A DNA stretch of 64,000 nucleotides, from positions 244,973 to 308,972 of the forward strand of contig NZ_CAJZCE010000002.1 in assembly GCF_914768025.1 (NCBI RefSeq). The letters are read 5' to 3'. The position numbers and the translations under genes were made by a program. Shown here one piece after another: positions 35,041-47,897 of the stretch. The notes beneath the pieces were generated by a model that saw only the letters and a program-made list of their open reading frames with translations, was not told where the DNA came from and made no database searches. How positions within the stretch are numbered: position 1 is the stretch's first letter; each line of letters begins with the position of its first letter. This DNA is from Snodgrassella gandavensis. Its GTDB lineage: Bacteria > Pseudomonadota > Gammaproteobacteria > Burkholderiales > Neisseriaceae.

Positions 35041-37398
35041 TTATGTGCGTAATTGTGCACCAATTGTACCCGCTACATCAATGAATTTTATCATAATTTC
35101 TTCAACTTCTTCATCGGTTAGTGTTTGTTCGGCGCTTTGCAGGATAACTTTTATAGCTATACTCTTGGTATTTTCAGCCATACCTTTACCGCGATAAACG
35201 TCGAATATTGATATTTCTTGAATTGCTGGGTGATTTACTGTGGCCAAAGTGCTAATTAATTGGTCGGCAGTAGTTTGCTCCGATACGATAAATGCCAGAT
35301 CACGTCGTACCGGCTGAAACTTGGATACTGGCTGATAAGCAATTCTGGCCTGAGTTAAAACGACATTTAAATCCAGTTCGAATAAAATGGGTGACTGGGG
35401 TAAATCATATTTTTGTGTCCAGCGTGGGTGCAGCTCGCCGATAACACCCACTACTTCGTTATTAATTATGATTTCAGCCGTTCTGCCCGGGTGCAGTGCT
35501 GGGTGTTGTGTGGCACGATAATCCACTGTATGTGCGCTTAATAAGCCAGCAACATCGTTTTTGACATCATAGAAATCAACATTTCGTGTTGTCACCGCCC
35601 ATTGCTCAGGCAGAACTGAACCATAGGCCAGACCGGCAATTTTTTTAGTCTGAGTATATTTTTCGTCGTGTTTGTGAAATACGCGTGCCACTTCGAATAA
35701 TCTTACCCGGTTTTGTTTACGGTTAAGATTGTTGTGTAGTATTTCAATGAGCCCGCCAAACAGGGTGGAGCGCATGACGCTAAGCTGGCTGGCTATTGGA
35801 TTTTGCAAGCGAATTGGGTTGGTATTGCCTGCCAGATCATGTTCCCATGCTTCTTCTACAAATGCATAGCTAACAACTTCTTGATAACCGCTGTTTGCTA
35901 GTTGATGATAGATGCTGAATAGGGGTTTTTGTGTTTCTGGTAAGGCCACCATGTTTAATTTACCATTGGTATAGTCGTCTGGAATATTTTCATAACCATA
36001 GACGCGGCCAATTTCTTCAATCAGGTCGGCTTCGATTTCAATATCAAAACGGAAGCTGGGTGACGTAACTATAAAACCATCATCACAGGATTGTGGATTA
36101 AGCCCTAGATGTTGCAGGATAATGCCAATGTCTGTGGCCGCAATGGTTACGCCCAGTACTTTTGCTACTCTTGCTGTGCGTACTTTTACTTGTTTTGTGG
36201 CAGGTAAGATACCTGTTGCTTCGGTGATTGTGCCAATATCACCACCGCAGATTTCTTTTATCAGGGTGGTTGCGCGTTCGATAGCCTGTTGCTGTAAATT
36301 GAAATCTACGCCCCGTTCAAAGCGAAATGATGAATCAGAACCAAATCCGTATTGACGGGCTTTGCCGGCAATAATGTCTGGTGTAAACCAGGCACTTTCG
36401 ATAACGACATTCTGTGTAATGTCTGTAACCGAGCTGGAGGCACCACCCATTAATCCGGCGATGCTCAATACCTGCTCTTCATCGGCAACCACCAGTGTAT
36501 TACTGTTTAGTGTAACTGTTTTGTCATTCAGACAGGCCAGAGTTTCGCCTTCATGGGCACGACGAACAATTAGTTTACCGGTGATTTTGTCTGCGTCAAA
36601 CATATGCATTGGCTGCCCCAGCTCAAGCATAACGTAGTTACCGATATCAACCAGTGGGTTGATACTACGCAGGCCACTGCGCTCCAGCCGCTGTTTTAAC
36701 CATGCTGGTGTGGTAGCTTGTGCATTGACACCGCGAACTACACGGCTGAGAAAGCGGCCGCAGTCTTCCGGAGCATCGATGCTAACAGGCTGGCTGGCAT
36801 CTGTTGTTGGCTGGTTAGGGCTAATTTCTACCGGGTTTAGTGCTGTCTGGGTTAGGGCACCAACCTCGCGCGCTATGCCTTTTATGCTCAGGCAATCTGC
36901 TCGGTTAGGAGTAATTTTCAGGGTAAGCAGGTTATCATCTAAATCCAGATAATCGCGAATGTTATTACCAATGGGGGCATTGGTAGGCAAAATCAGTAGA
37001 CCGTTTACTTCATCGTGTAAACCCAACTCTTTGGCGGAACAAAGCATGCCGTTGGATACCTGACCGCGCATTTTGGTGGGTTTGATTTTGAAGTTACCCG
37101 GTAGGATGGCGCCAGGCAAGGCGCACGGTACTTTGATACCAGGCTGTACATTGGGCGCGCCGCAAACGATTTGTATCAATTCGCCTGTGCCTGCATCAAC
37201 CTGAGTGATGTTGAGCCGGTCTGCGTCGGGGTGTTTGATTACAGATTTAACTTCAGCAATGACTACGCCGCTAAAAGCAGGTGCTGCCAGAGTGGTTTCT
37301 TCTACTTCCAGTCCGGCCATAGTCAATAAGTGTGCCAGTTGTTCGGCTGACAATTCAGGATTAACCCATGAATATAACCAATTTTGAGAAAATTGCAT
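35041..37398 (-). CDS. pheT: phenylalanine--tRNA ligase beta subunit
   Basis: 785 residues, the usual size. With PheS it forms the (alpha-beta)2 enzyme that charges tRNA-Phe. Domains in order: N-terminal EMAP-like tRNA-binding domain (VVIAEVKSVIKHPDADRL), B3/B4 editing region (SIKGIAREVGALT; LVDIGNYVMLELGQPMH), the B5 domain, the core-like domain, and the FDX-ACB anticodon-binding domain (ISIFDVYRGKGMAENTKSI). Unusually, it is separated from pheS by 315 bases. Confidence 0.97.
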   Translation of the reverse strand: MQFSQNWLYSWVNPELSAEQLAHLLTMAGLEVEETTLAAPAFSGVVIAEVKSVIKHPDADRLNITQVDAGTGELIQIVCGAPNVQPGIKVPCALPGAILPGNFKIKPTKMRGQVSNGMLCSAKELGLHDEVNGLLILPTNAPIGNNIRDYLDLDDNLLTLKITPNRADCLSIKGIAREVGALTQTALNPVEISPNQPTTDASQPVSIDAPEDCGRFLSRVVRGVNAQATTPAWLKQRLERSGLRSINPLVDIGNYVMLELGQPMHMFDADKITGKLIVRRAHEGETLACLNDKTVTLNSNTLVVADEEQVLSIAGLMGGASSSVTDITQNVVIESAWFTPDIIAGKARQYGFGSDSSFRFERGVDFNLQQQAIERATTLIKEICGGDIGTITEATGILPATKQVKVRTARVAKVLGVTIAATDIGIILQHLGLNPQSCDDGFIVTSPSFRFDIEIEADLIEEIGRVYGYENIPDDYTNGKLNMVALPETQKPLFSIYHQLANSGYQEVVSYAFVEEAWEHDLAGNTNPIRLQNPIASQLSVMRSTLFGGLIEILHNNLNRKQNRVRLFEVARVFHKHDEKYTQTKKIAGLAYGSVLPEQWAVTTRNVDFYDVKNDVAGLLSAHTVDYRATQHPALHPGRTAEIIINNEVVGVIGELHPRWTQKYDLPQSPILFELDLNVVLTQARIAYQPVSKFQPVRRDLAFIVSEQTTADQLISTLATVNHPAIQEISIFDVYRGKGMAENTKSIAIKVILQSAEQTLTDEEVEEIMIKFIDVAGTIGAQLRT

Positions 37399-37713
37399 GA
37401 TGCTTCCAGTATGTATTCTGTTGCGGTTTAATCCAAAAGTGTGGTGGTTAGCCAGTATTGACGGTTTACACGATTATTTAATCAGTTTGGATGCTGTCTC
37501 TTCACTTTTGGGATTAATGTTATTTGCTGATGAATCTGTTCCGGTTGTTATTCAGTCCTATGCACGATTCAACCTGAAAAATTCATCAGTAGTAGGTATC
37601 AGGTTATTTATGGCTTCGATATTAAAGCTAAAATCAGAAACAAAATATGATGGGCTTGATGCTATGGTCTTGTTCCTGCTTTTTAATTGTCTTTGGTTAG
37701 GTGACAATTAATT
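37399..37713. other. unusual 315-bp gap between pheS and pheT
   Basis: pheS and pheT are normally nearly contiguous. Here 315 bases intervene with no minus-strand gene of notable size. A 104-codon frame on the + strand (37397-37711) fills the gap exactly but has no ribosome site and no family, so it is probably chance. No clear terminator was seen. Confidence 0.5.
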
Positions 37714-38718
<1,005 letters not shown>

Positions 38719-38937
38719 TTAAAAATAAAACGAAGGAGTGTTTTTATGCTCTTTGTCTTGCTGCTGAATACGCTGGAATTTTTATCAATACCGAGCCTGC
38801 AATGGGCAAAACGGGCAATGTAACACGCTATAATAAGATATGTGCTAAAAGGTTATTTTAACGCGAAATTCGTGTAGCCAACAATGCTAAACGATGGTTT
38901 TGACCATGATTGGTGCTATTTGATAAGGCAGGAATAC

Positions 38938-38967
38938 AAAAAAAGGAAACCGAAGTTTCCTTTTTTT
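38938..38967 (-). terminator. rplT terminator
   Basis: AAAAAAAGGAAAC, loop CGAA, GTTTCCTTTTTTT: an ideal intrinsic terminator 14 bases after rplT on the minus strand. Symmetric A/T tracts would also work on the + strand. Confidence 0.85.
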
Positions 38968-38981
38968 CAAAAATCTGTCTA

Positions 38982-39338
38982 TCAGGCCAATGCAGCTTTT
39001 GCCTGTGCTGCCAGTTGGGCAAATGCAGCCTGATCGAAAACAGCCAGATCAGCCAATACTTTGCGGTCGATAACGATGGCAGCTTTTTTCAAGCCGTTCA
39101 TGAATTTGCTATAAGACAAGCCATTCTGGCGTGCTGCTGCATTAATACGCACAATCCACAATTGACGGAATTGACGTTTGCGTTGACGACGGTCACGGTA
39201 AGCATACTGACCGGCTTTCATTACTGCCTGTTTGGCAATACGATAGACGTTTTTACGACGGCCACGATAGCCTTTGGCTAACGCTAAAACTTTTTTGTGA
39301 CGGGCACGAGCGGTAACACCACGTTTTACGCGAGGCAT
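38982..39338 (-). CDS. rplT: 50S ribosomal protein L20
   Basis: 118 residues. L20 binds 23S rRNA early in assembly and, in many bacteria, represses its own operon through the leader. The start [18 protein letters not shown] and the Arg/Lys-rich first half, plus [20 protein letters not shown], are diagnostic. It is 12 bases downstream of rpmI with a ribosome site GGAG in the gap. Confidence 0.98.
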   Translation of the reverse strand: MPRVKRGVTARARHKKVLALAKGYRGRRKNVYRIAKQAVMKAGQYAYRDRRQRKRQFRQLWIVRINAAARQNGLSYSKFMNGLKKAAIVIDRKVLADLAVFDQAAFAQLAAQAKAALA

Positions 39339-39350
39339 AGTTCAAACTCC

Positions 39351-39548
39351 TTAAGCGTAGGGTAACATTTTGTGAATAGAAGCCATATCGCGTTCATTCA
39401 CCAGAGAGGTGCCACGCAATTGACGTTTATTTTTGGTGGTTTTTTTCGTCAGAATGTGACGTTTGAACGCATGAGCGCGTTTTACACCACCGTTACCCAA
39501 TACTTTGAAGCGTTTTTTCGCGCTTGATTTGGTTTTCATTTTTGGCAT
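39351..39548 (-). CDS. rpmI: 50S ribosomal protein L35
   Basis: 65 residues from the ATG at 39548 ([14 protein letters not shown]), preceded by GGAG. A longer frame upstream (to 39719) is not real coding: the start here matches the family exactly. Rich in Lys and Arg, ending HKMLPYA. It is transcribed with rplT from its own promoter (39672-39700), separated from infC by a terminator. Confidence 0.97.
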   Translation of the reverse strand: MPKMKTKSSAKKRFKVLGNGGVKRAHAFKRHILTKKTTKNKRQLRGTSLVNERDMASIHKMLPYA

Positions 39549-39671
39549 GGGAAAACTCCATTGTTGTTGGATCAGGCGAGGGGTGGCTGTAAACAGCTCT
39601 TTAACCCGCACACCACGGTTTTTGCCGCCTGAATATTGATTTGCGCACAGCGGCGATGCACAAAGAAGCGA

Positions 39672-39700
39672 ATTATAATATACCTGTGCTGATAAGACAA
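39672..39700 (-). promoter_or_regulatory. rpmI-rplT promoter
   Basis: On the minus strand: TTGTCT (39695-39700), a 17-base spacer, and a perfect TATAAT (39672-39677). It would give a leader of about 115 bases before rpmI, long enough for L20 autoregulation. Confidence 0.75.
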
Positions 39701-39765
39701 TATGATAGTCATCATCCACTGTTAAGGCATGATGAGCTGGTTAAGGTATTATAGGCCGATATATG

Positions 39766-39801
39766 AAAAGCCTCATTTTATCTATGTAAAATGAGGCTTT
39801 T
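39766..39801 (-). terminator. hairpin terminator between infC and rpmI
   Basis: AAAAGCCTCATTTTA (39766-39780) pairs perfectly with TAAAATGAGGCTTTT (39787-39801) over a 6-base loop. On the minus strand the stem ends in TTTT, 28 bases after infC, so infC transcripts probably end here. Confidence 0.7.
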
Positions 39802-39829
39802 ATAAGACAGACTGAAATTCAGCTAATGA

Positions 39830-40348
39830 TTATTTCTTTTTCGGTGCAATAATCATTACCATCTGGCGACCTTCCATTTTAGGAAATTGCTCAACGGTAC
39901 CGATTTCTATTAAATCAGCCTGAATACGCTTGAGTAGTTCTGCGCCCAGGTGTTGGTGCGCCATTTCGCGTCCGCGAAACCGTAAGGTGACTTTTACTTT
40001 ATCACCGTCAGTCAAAAAGCGGCTGATGTTACGCATTTTGATCTGGTAGTCACCTTCATCAGTACCAGGGCGGAATTTGATTTCCTTCACTTGCACCTGT
40101 TTCTGCTTTTTGCGCTGCTCGTCGCGTTTTTTGGATTGCTCGTATTTGAATTTACCGAAATCCATTAATTTGCAGACGGGCGGTTTGGCGGTAGGGGCAA
40201 TTTCCACCAGGTCCACATCGTGCTCTTCAGCCAGTTTCATGGCTTGCTGAGTAGATACTACACCCAACTGTTCACCAGTTGGACCAATCAAACGCACTTC
40301 TTTAATGGTGATTTCACCGTTGATGCGTGCTTCGCGTTCTTGAGCGAT
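39830..40348 (-). CDS. infC: translation initiation factor IF-3, rare ATC start
   Basis: 172 residues from an ATC codon at 40346-40348 (read [12 protein letters not shown] after the first Met). It is preceded by AAGGAG with 6-base spacing. The first conventional start (GTG at 40297) would cut off the conserved N-terminal [18 protein letters not shown] segment. IF-3 proofreads initiator codons, and infC genes using AUU, AUC or AUA repress themselves this way. Later blocks [17 protein letters not shown] and [15 protein letters not shown] are standard. It lies 21 bases after thrS. Confidence 0.95.
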   Translation of the reverse strand: MAQEREARINGEITIKEVRLIGPTGEQLGVVSTQQAMKLAEEHDVDLVEIAPTAKPPVCKLMDFGKFKYEQSKKRDEQRKKQKQVQVKEIKFRPGTDEGDYQIKMRNISRFLTDGDKVKVTLRFRGREMAHQHLGAELLKRIQADLIEIGTVEQFPKMEGRQMVMIIAPKKK

Positions 40349-40369
40349 GGTCGTACTCCTTATTCACGT

Positions 40370-42277
40370 TTAATGAAGAGACAAGGTTTCCTGTTTCAGC
40401 TGGGTAATGAATGTCTCAATATCCATCTGACCCAAGTCTTCGCCGCCGCGTTTGCGTACGGCAACCTTGTTGTCCTGTTTTTCTTTCTCGCCTATAACCA
40501 GTTGGTAGGGTAGGCGTTGCGTACTGTTATCTCGAATTTTGTATCCAATTTTCTCATTACGCAAGTCTAAATGCACACGGAAGCCTTCTGCGCTTAAACG
40601 CGTGGCAAGTTGCCGACAGTATTCGGCTTGTGCTTCGGTAATATTCATAATTACCATTTGTACCGGCGCCAGCCATAATGGGAATGCGCCGGCATGATGT
40701 TCAATCAGGATACCGATAAAGCGTTCAAGTGAACCCAGAATGGCACGGTGAAGCATTACCGGGCGGGCACGGCCATTTTCTTCGGTCACGTATTCGGCAC
40801 CGAGACGTTCTGGCAGCACGAAATCCAGTTGGATGGTGCCGCATTGCCATGAACGGCCTAATGCATCTTTAATATGGTATTCCACTTTGGGGCCATAGAA
40901 AGCACCTTCACCGGGCAATTCTTCCCAGGTGACACCACAGGCATTCAGGGCATCACGCAATCCCTGTTCGGCTTTGTCCCAGATAGCATCAGAACCAGCA
41001 CGTTTTTCCGGACGCAGGGATAATTTGACGGCTACGTCGTTAAATTCAAACTGGCGATAAATACGCATCACCAGTTCGTTGAATGCTTTGGCTTCGCTGA
41101 CAATCTGGTCTTCTGTGCAGAAAATATGTGCATCATCCTGAGTAAAGCCACGTACGCGCATCAGGCCATGCAGGGCGCCGGAAGGTTCGTTGCGGTGGCA
41201 GGAACCAAATTCGGCCAGACGCAATGGTAAATCGCGATATGAGCGCAGACCCTGATTGAAAATCTGGATATGGCCGGGGCAGTTCATGGGCTTAACGGCA
41301 TAAACACGTTTTTCCGATTCGGTAATAAACATGTTTTCCTTGTAGTTATCCCAGTGACCGGATTTTTCCCATAGGCTGCGATCCATAATCATGGGTGTTT
41401 TGATTTCCTGATAGCCGGCGGCAGTAAGTTCGCGGCGCAGATGCTGCTCAATAATCTGCCATAGTGACCAGCCTTTTGGATGCCAGAATACCATGCCCGG
41501 CGCTTCGTCCTGCAAGTGGAATAAATCCATTTGTTTGGCTAGTTTGCGGTGGTCGCGTTTCTCTGCTTCTTCTATGCGCTGGATATAAGCGTTTAGGTCT
41601 TCCTTACTGCCCCAGGCTGTACCATAGATGCGTTGCAGTTGTTCGTTTTTGGCATCTCCGCGCCAGTAGGCACCGGAAAGTTTGGTTAGTTTGAAATTTT
41701 TCAGGAAGCGGGTGTTGGGAACATGTGGACCGCGACACATGTCTACGTATTCCTGATGGTAATAAAGACCCATTGCTTTTTCATCTGGCATGTCTTCAAT
41801 CAGGCGCAATTTGTAGTCTTCATGGCGCTGTTTGAATACATTAATGACTTCGTCTCGTGGCGTAATTTTTTTGATTACATCATAATTCTGTGCAATCAGT
41901 TCTTTCATGCGAGCTTCGATAGCTGCGATGTCTTCGGGGGTGAATGGGCGTTCGTGCCAGATGTCGTAATAAAAGCCATCCTCAATTACTGGCCCGATAA
42001 CCATTTTGGCTTCAGGATATAGCTGCTTAACGGCATGACCAATCAGATGGGCGCAGGAGTGGCGAATGATTTCGACACCTTCTTTATCTTTTGCGGTAAT
42101 GATGCTGACCTGTGCATCTTCTGTTACCTGATCACATGTATCTACCAGCTTGCCATTAATTTTCCCGGCAATGGCGGCTTTGGCCAAGCCTGCACCTATG
42201 GAAGCGGCGATTTCGGCAATGCTTAAAGGCGCTTCAAACTGACGGACAGAACCGTCTGGCAGGGTAATGTTTAACAT
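40370..42277 (-). CDS. thrS: threonine--tRNA ligase
   Basis: 635 residues, full length. Domains: N-terminal TGS (about 1-60), the SAD editing domain with [12 protein letters not shown], the class II core ([20 protein letters not shown] with a zinc-ligand Cys; motif 2 [25 protein letters not shown]; motif 3 [13 protein letters not shown]), and the anticodon-binding domain at the C-terminus. First gene of the thrS-infC pair. All catalytic landmarks are present. Confidence 0.98.
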   Translation of the reverse strand: MLNITLPDGSVRQFEAPLSIAEIAASIGAGLAKAAIAGKINGKLVDTCDQVTEDAQVSIITAKDKEGVEIIRHSCAHLIGHAVKQLYPEAKMVIGPVIEDGFYYDIWHERPFTPEDIAAIEARMKELIAQNYDVIKKITPRDEVINVFKQRHEDYKLRLIEDMPDEKAMGLYYHQEYVDMCRGPHVPNTRFLKNFKLTKLSGAYWRGDAKNEQLQRIYGTAWGSKEDLNAYIQRIEEAEKRDHRKLAKQMDLFHLQDEAPGMVFWHPKGWSLWQIIEQHLRRELTAAGYQEIKTPMIMDRSLWEKSGHWDNYKENMFITESEKRVYAVKPMNCPGHIQIFNQGLRSYRDLPLRLAEFGSCHRNEPSGALHGLMRVRGFTQDDAHIFCTEDQIVSEAKAFNELVMRIYRQFEFNDVAVKLSLRPEKRAGSDAIWDKAEQGLRDALNACGVTWEELPGEGAFYGPKVEYHIKDALGRSWQCGTIQLDFVLPERLGAEYVTEENGRARPVMLHRAILGSLERFIGILIEHHAGAFPLWLAPVQMVIMNITEAQAEYCRQLATRLSAEGFRVHLDLRNEKIGYKIRDNSTQRLPYQLVIGEKEKQDNKVAVRKRGGEDLGQMDIETFITQLKQETLSLH

Positions 42278-42477
42278 GCATACTCCACAAACAACAGACC
42301 AGATTCGCTTGATACAAGTGAGAAAATCAAATGGCTGCTTTTGATTATATTTATAAATTAAAGGGATAGGTATAAAGCGGTAGTCGCTGGTACTCTTTCG
42401 CTTCGGGTAAGGAATTTATTTTAACGATTTGGATTTTGCTTGGCAATGCTTGTCCGGCGAAATGTGGAGGTTTCGGC

Positions 42478-42483
42478 TATAAT
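42478..42483 (+). promoter_or_regulatory. candidate -10 box of tgt
   Basis: TATAAT 40 bases before the tgt start, without a recognisable -35 at 16-18 bases. Confidence 0.3.
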
Positions 42484-42513
42484 GGGGTATTCTGTCATAA
42501 TTATTGTCATTAA

Positions 42514-43638
<1,125 letters not shown>

Positions 43639-43758
43639 TCAAATTTTTTGGGATTGGTACTACTTTTGTACTACCGATGAAGATGATGGGATGCTGATGG
43701 GTGGTAATGTGCTGTCAGCAATTTTCTTTGGATATTGTTGAGTATAGTGAGAAATAGT

Positions 43759-45141
43759 ATGGGAGAGAAGGTCTGGTCAGGCCGGTTTCATGAACCGGTA
43801 AGTGAGCTGGTGAAGCAGTATACTGCATCTATAACATTTGACCAGCGGCTGGCACAATGTGATATTCAGGGTTCGCTGGCACATGCGCAGATGCTGCATC
43901 AGGCTGGTGTGTTGAGTGCGGAGGATTTGTCTGCAATTAAAGCTGGTATGCAGGAAATTTTGCAGGAAATAGCTGCCGGGAAAGTTGACTGGTCGGTTGA
44001 TCTGGAAGATGTTCATATGAATGTGGAACATCTGTTAACCCAGAAGGTAGGCGATGCTGGCAAGCGTTTGCACACGGGGCGCAGTCGTAATGATCAGGTG
44101 GCTACCGATATTCGGTTGTGGCTGCGTGAAGAAATTGACCACATTGTGGCATTAATCAAAGATTTGCAGTCTGCGCTGGTTGATTTGGCTGATAAAAATG
44201 CAGAAGTGGTGATGCCGGGTTTCACGCATATGCAGGTAGCTCAGCCTGTTAGCTTTGGCCACCATATGCTGGCTTATGTTGAGATGCTGGGGCGTGACAG
44301 TGAGCGTATGCTTGATTGTCGTCATCGGGTTAACCGGATGCCATTAGGAGCTGCTGCACTTGCCGGCACTACGTTTCCGATAAAGCGTGAAATCACTGCG
44401 CAATTACTCGGTTTTGAAGCAGTTTGCCAGAATTCTCTGGATGCGGTATCTGACCGTGATTTTGCCATTGAGTTTACTGCTGCTGCGTCGATTTTGATGA
44501 TGCATCTGTCTCGCCTGAGTGAAGAGTTGATTTACTGGATGAGTCCGCGCTTTGGTTTTATTGATATTGCAGACCGTTTTTGTACTGGTTCGAGCATTAT
44601 GCCACAGAAGAAAAACCCGGATGTGCCAGAATTGGTACGTGGTAAAAGTGCCCGGGTAGTAGGCCATCTGATGGGGTTGATTACTTTGATGAAATCACAG
44701 CCGCTGGCTTATAACAAAGATAATCAGGAAGATAAGGAACCACTTTTTGATACGGTGGATACTCTGGTAGATACTTTGCGTATTTATGCGGATATGATGC
44801 GTGGTGTCAGTGTGAAGCCTGAGAATATGCGTGCCGCAGTGTTACAGGGCTTTGCGACAGCAACTGATTTGGCTGATTATCTGGTGAAAAAAGGTTTACC
44901 GTTCCGCGATAGTCATGAGGTAGTAGCACGTGCGGTGCGATTGGCAGAAGAGCAGCAACAGGAATTAAGCGAGTTAACGCTGGATGTGCTGCGATCATTT
45001 TCCAGTCTGATAGATGAGGATGTGTATCAGGTACTTTCTCCTGAGGGTAGTCTTAATGCGCGTAATCATGTTGGTGGTACCGCACCAGCTCAGGTACGTG
45101 CGCAGGTGGCACGCTGGCGTGAGTATTTACAAACTGTTTAA
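43759..45141 (+). CDS. argH: argininosuccinate lyase
   Basis: 460 residues from the ATG at 43759 ([10 protein letters not shown]); upstream TTG codons at 43735/43738 would add 8 residues not typical of the family. It releases arginine and fumarate from argininosuccinate, the last step of arginine synthesis. The fumarase-superfamily signature [20 protein letters not shown] is intact, as is the [14 protein letters not shown] block and the catalytic-His region [18 protein letters not shown]. Confidence 0.97.
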   Translation: MGEKVWSGRFHEPVSELVKQYTASITFDQRLAQCDIQGSLAHAQMLHQAGVLSAEDLSAIKAGMQEILQEIAAGKVDWSVDLEDVHMNVEHLLTQKVGDAGKRLHTGRSRNDQVATDIRLWLREEIDHIVALIKDLQSALVDLADKNAEVVMPGFTHMQVAQPVSFGHHMLAYVEMLGRDSERMLDCRHRVNRMPLGAAALAGTTFPIKREITAQLLGFEAVCQNSLDAVSDRDFAIEFTAAASILMMHLSRLSEELIYWMSPRFGFIDIADRFCTGSSIMPQKKNPDVPELVRGKSARVVGHLMGLITLMKSQPLAYNKDNQEDKEPLFDTVDTLVDTLRIYADMMRGVSVKPENMRAAVLQGFATATDLADYLVKKGLPFRDSHEVVARAVRLAEEQQQELSELTLDVLRSFSSLIDEDVYQVLSPEGSLNARNHVGGTAPAQVRAQVARWREYLQTV

Positions 45142-45177
45142 TTTTTATTGTACTGGTAGTTTAAGTAGTTAATTTAT

Positions 45178-45211
45178 AAATCAGGCAGGTAAATTTCTGC
45201 CTGATTTTTTT
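45178..45211 (+). terminator. argH terminator
   Basis: AAATCAGGCAG (45178-45188) pairs with CTGCCTGATTT (45197-45207), followed by a T-run to 45211. It lies 36 bases after argH. Confidence 0.85.
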
Positions 45212-46653
45212 ATTTGCTTGCTCTTGGGAAAGATTTGTTTTTGAAAATTTTTTATTTTTAAAGAATATTATAAGCATGTGTGTGTTATTGGCTGTTTAAT
45301 TTTATCGTTAATGTTAAAGACGTCAGTTTTAATTATTCGTAAAAAAATGATTTTTATAAGTAAATGATAATGCCTTTGCTATTGAGCTGGTATGGATGTA
45401 TTGATATCTCAATTATTGTATTGTTTATAATGGTGAATTTGAATTGAATATATATTAATATGTAAATAAAATGCCAGTAGGTATTAATCAGCGCTGATAT
45501 GTTTAAGCGCTAAATTAAGGCTTTATGGTTGTTAATTTCACTAGCCAGTAATAGCCGTTATGCAGTTTATTAAACGGGTAAACAGTTATTCTTCTAAAGA
45601 GTATTTAAAAGAGGCAGGGCTGGTGATGAGACTGATTTCGATACTGTCCGGCTTTGGTTTAAGTTTATTTTATTGTTTTTTGTATTATTATTTATATTTA
45701 TGCTCAATGCAAAGCTGTTGTTAATGCCTCTATTATGGTTGTGTTGGGGACACAAGTGCTGAAGCCTCCTGTGCAGCTTCATTAAATTTTGAAAATTTGT
45801 TGTCTGTGGGAGATAAAGCTAAGATAAATCAGCGACTGAGACTAGTGTAGTGGCTGTTTATTTGATGCATAAGGGTATTGAATATTTAAGAATTTATATT
45901 GGAGAGACTTCAACTCTTATGGGGTAGTAGTTGATTATGCAAATAAAATATTAAGATTAGTTAAAACAGTGGTGGTAACGAATGATTTTTTACCTCTTAC
46001 TCTCAGTAATGCTGGCTAAACGTTCAGGAATCTATGAACTATCTGGTTTAGCTGCTCCGTTAGTTTTTTCTAATTTTGATAAATATATTTCTTTGGAGAG
46101 AGAGCCTGTAGTATTGATGAATTCGTGGTTATTTGGTTACCCAAAAGATAAGATTGAATCTTGAGGAAAGGTGTTGGATATACCATTTTAATATATTCCT
46201 ATACTCAAATATAAATATATCTTTAATATATGGTCGATAAATATGATTAAATTTATTTATGGAAAATGGTATTTTGATAGGCAGTATCAGAAAATATTCA
46301 TGTGCTTTTTTGGTTATGTGGATGGTTTTTGTGTGGGTAATGATTCCAGAATGCAAGCTTAAGCTAAGAAATAAATGTGTGTGTTTTGTAGGAAAGTAGT
46401 TTGCTTTTACATTATTATTTGAAAAAATAGAATTTTTGACTAAGGAAATCTCTATTGTTCATAATGGGTTATTTTATGTTATGAAATTTTTAAAATAGTT
46501 CATTAATATTTAATTTTGTTTTAGTTTTTTTGCAACAAATGTGCCTGATATAAAGTAAATTTAGGCAGAATAAGCTGGTTATTTGCATCTGATTATTTTA
46601 CAATTATTAACCAACATTAATTGTTTGTTTGTCTTTATTTTAAAAGGGCTGTT
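45212..46653. other. 1.4 kb AT-rich region with possible gene debris
   Basis: No intact gene of usual size. Between about 45560 and 46160 coding-like stretches appear in different frames, listed separately as a possible decayed gene. The rest is low-complexity AT-rich DNA. No IS element, tRNA or clear promoter was seen. Confidence 0.55.
45560..46163 (+). pseudogene. possible decayed gene, frames broken
   Basis: A frame from ATG 45560 (MQFIKRVNSYSSKEYLKEAG, then a hydrophobic segment) stops at 45724. Further coding-like segments follow in other frames: FENLLSVGDKAKINQRL, YLRIYIGETSTL, NSYGVVVDYANKILRLVK, and a 60-codon frame at 45982-46164. The alternation of plausible peptides with stops suggests decay of a membrane protein gene, but no family is recognised and chance cannot be excluded. 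Confidence 0.3.
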
Positions 46654-47829
46654 ATGCGATTGCAGATTACAAAAATGGTTTTGATGCTGGCTGTTGCTGG
46701 GCTGATGTCGGCATGTGGAAACAAGATAAAAGAAATAGAAGAATCACCTGACAAGATGGTGCGTGCTGGTATGCAGCGCATGATGAAGGAAGATAATCAG
46801 TTTAATTTCACTGGTACTGTTAATTTAGAAGTAGGAAATCAGGCAGGTGCAAACTCTGCGGATAAAAATTCTGAAGTAGTTGCACAGCAGGCAAGCAGTG
46901 CTTCCGAAGACCTATCCGAAGTTGAATCAGATTATTACAAACAGCAAATAGAATCAGTTAACAGGGTGATGGGGCTGATTAGCAAATCATTCTCGATACC
47001 ATTTACTGGCGCAGTGGATATGCCAAAAGGGCGTATGGAAGTCATTCCAGAGTTTCGCTATGAAAGCAAAAATGCACTGGTCTCCTATAAGTTTCCTGTT
47101 TATTTAGATTTCAATAATTTATCTATGTATGTGGATGCTTCTGTGATTACTGATATATCAGATATTATGAATCAAGGATCCAATCCTCAATGGGTAATCG
47201 GCGATCAATATATGCAACTGGCTGTACCGCAGGATAGAGTACAGCATTTGCCAATTACGGACTTGTTAAAAAGCCTACCTAAGTCTGTTGATGATGGTTA
47301 TGCTGCTATGGCACCGAGTGCATTCACTAAGGTGGCAGTGGACGAATTTGGTAAAGGGCTGGAAGCAAAATATCAGGTTAGATTAAATTCAACTTATGCG
47401 ATGAGTTTGAAATATGATGTTGCTATGCTGCAAAGTCTTTCTCAGGCGTTGAAACAGGCTGCTGCTAAGGCCGGTCCGGATAGTAAGTATCAACCACAGG
47501 ATTATGCAGTATTACAAAATATTGTTGATGGTCTGGTATCAATCTATTCAGGTAATGATGAAACGGCGAATACGCCTTTTGGTTTTTATATGGCGCAATT
47601 GAAGAATAACTCGGTTCCTATTATCTATAATTTCTATTTCGATTCCAAAGGCCGAGTTATAGGCACGCGCACTAAAATGACGTTACCGCGGGATCAAATC
47701 AAAGAACTGAAAGGGCCGATAAATATAGATTATAAAGTTCAGCTAGAATACACTGGAAGTCCAAAATTTACTATGCAACCTACGCCGCAGAATTCAGTTA
47801 ATATTGGTTCTCGTTTAGGTATGTATTAA
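46654..47829 (+). CDS. lipoprotein of unknown function
   Basis: 391 residues from ATG 46654, which has AAAAGGG upstream; the earlier in-frame start at 46621 lacks one. A signal peptide with lipobox MSAC gives a lipidated Cys. The mature protein is Gln/Ser/Asp-rich near the N-terminus (about 60-100), then beta-rich with repeated hydrophobic-polar alternation (FTGAVDMPKGRMEVIPEFRY), ending KFTMQPTPQNSVNIG. No family is recognised. It is an isolated gene with its own terminator, in a poorly conserved AT-rich neighbourhood. Confidence 0.85.
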   Translation: MRLQITKMVLMLAVAGLMSACGNKIKEIEESPDKMVRAGMQRMMKEDNQFNFTGTVNLEVGNQAGANSADKNSEVVAQQASSASEDLSEVESDYYKQQIESVNRVMGLISKSFSIPFTGAVDMPKGRMEVIPEFRYESKNALVSYKFPVYLDFNNLSMYVDASVITDISDIMNQGSNPQWVIGDQYMQLAVPQDRVQHLPITDLLKSLPKSVDDGYAAMAPSAFTKVAVDEFGKGLEAKYQVRLNSTYAMSLKYDVAMLQSLSQALKQAAAKAGPDSKYQPQDYAVLQNIVDGLVSIYSGNDETANTPFGFYMAQLKNNSVPIIYNFYFDSKGRVIGTRTKMTLPRDQIKELKGPINIDYKVQLEYTGSPKFTMQPTPQNSVNIGSRLGMY

Positions 47830-47867
47830 TAATTAAATAGTGCTATTTATTTGATTTAAGTAATTTT

Positions 47868-47897
47868 AAGCCAGTATGCTTTGCATACTGGCTTTTT
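47868..47897 (+). terminator. terminator of the lipoprotein gene
   Basis: AAGCCAGTATGC, loop TTT, GCATACTGGCTT then TTT: a strong intrinsic terminator 38 bases after the stop. Confidence 0.85.

Noticed and set aside
37397..37711. 104-codon + strand frame between pheS and pheT
   Set aside because: No ribosome site, no family, and it overlaps the pheT start region; kept only as a note on the gap.
39549..39719. N-terminal extension of L35
   Set aside because: The upstream open frame has no family similarity; [14 protein letters not shown] with GGAG is the proper start.
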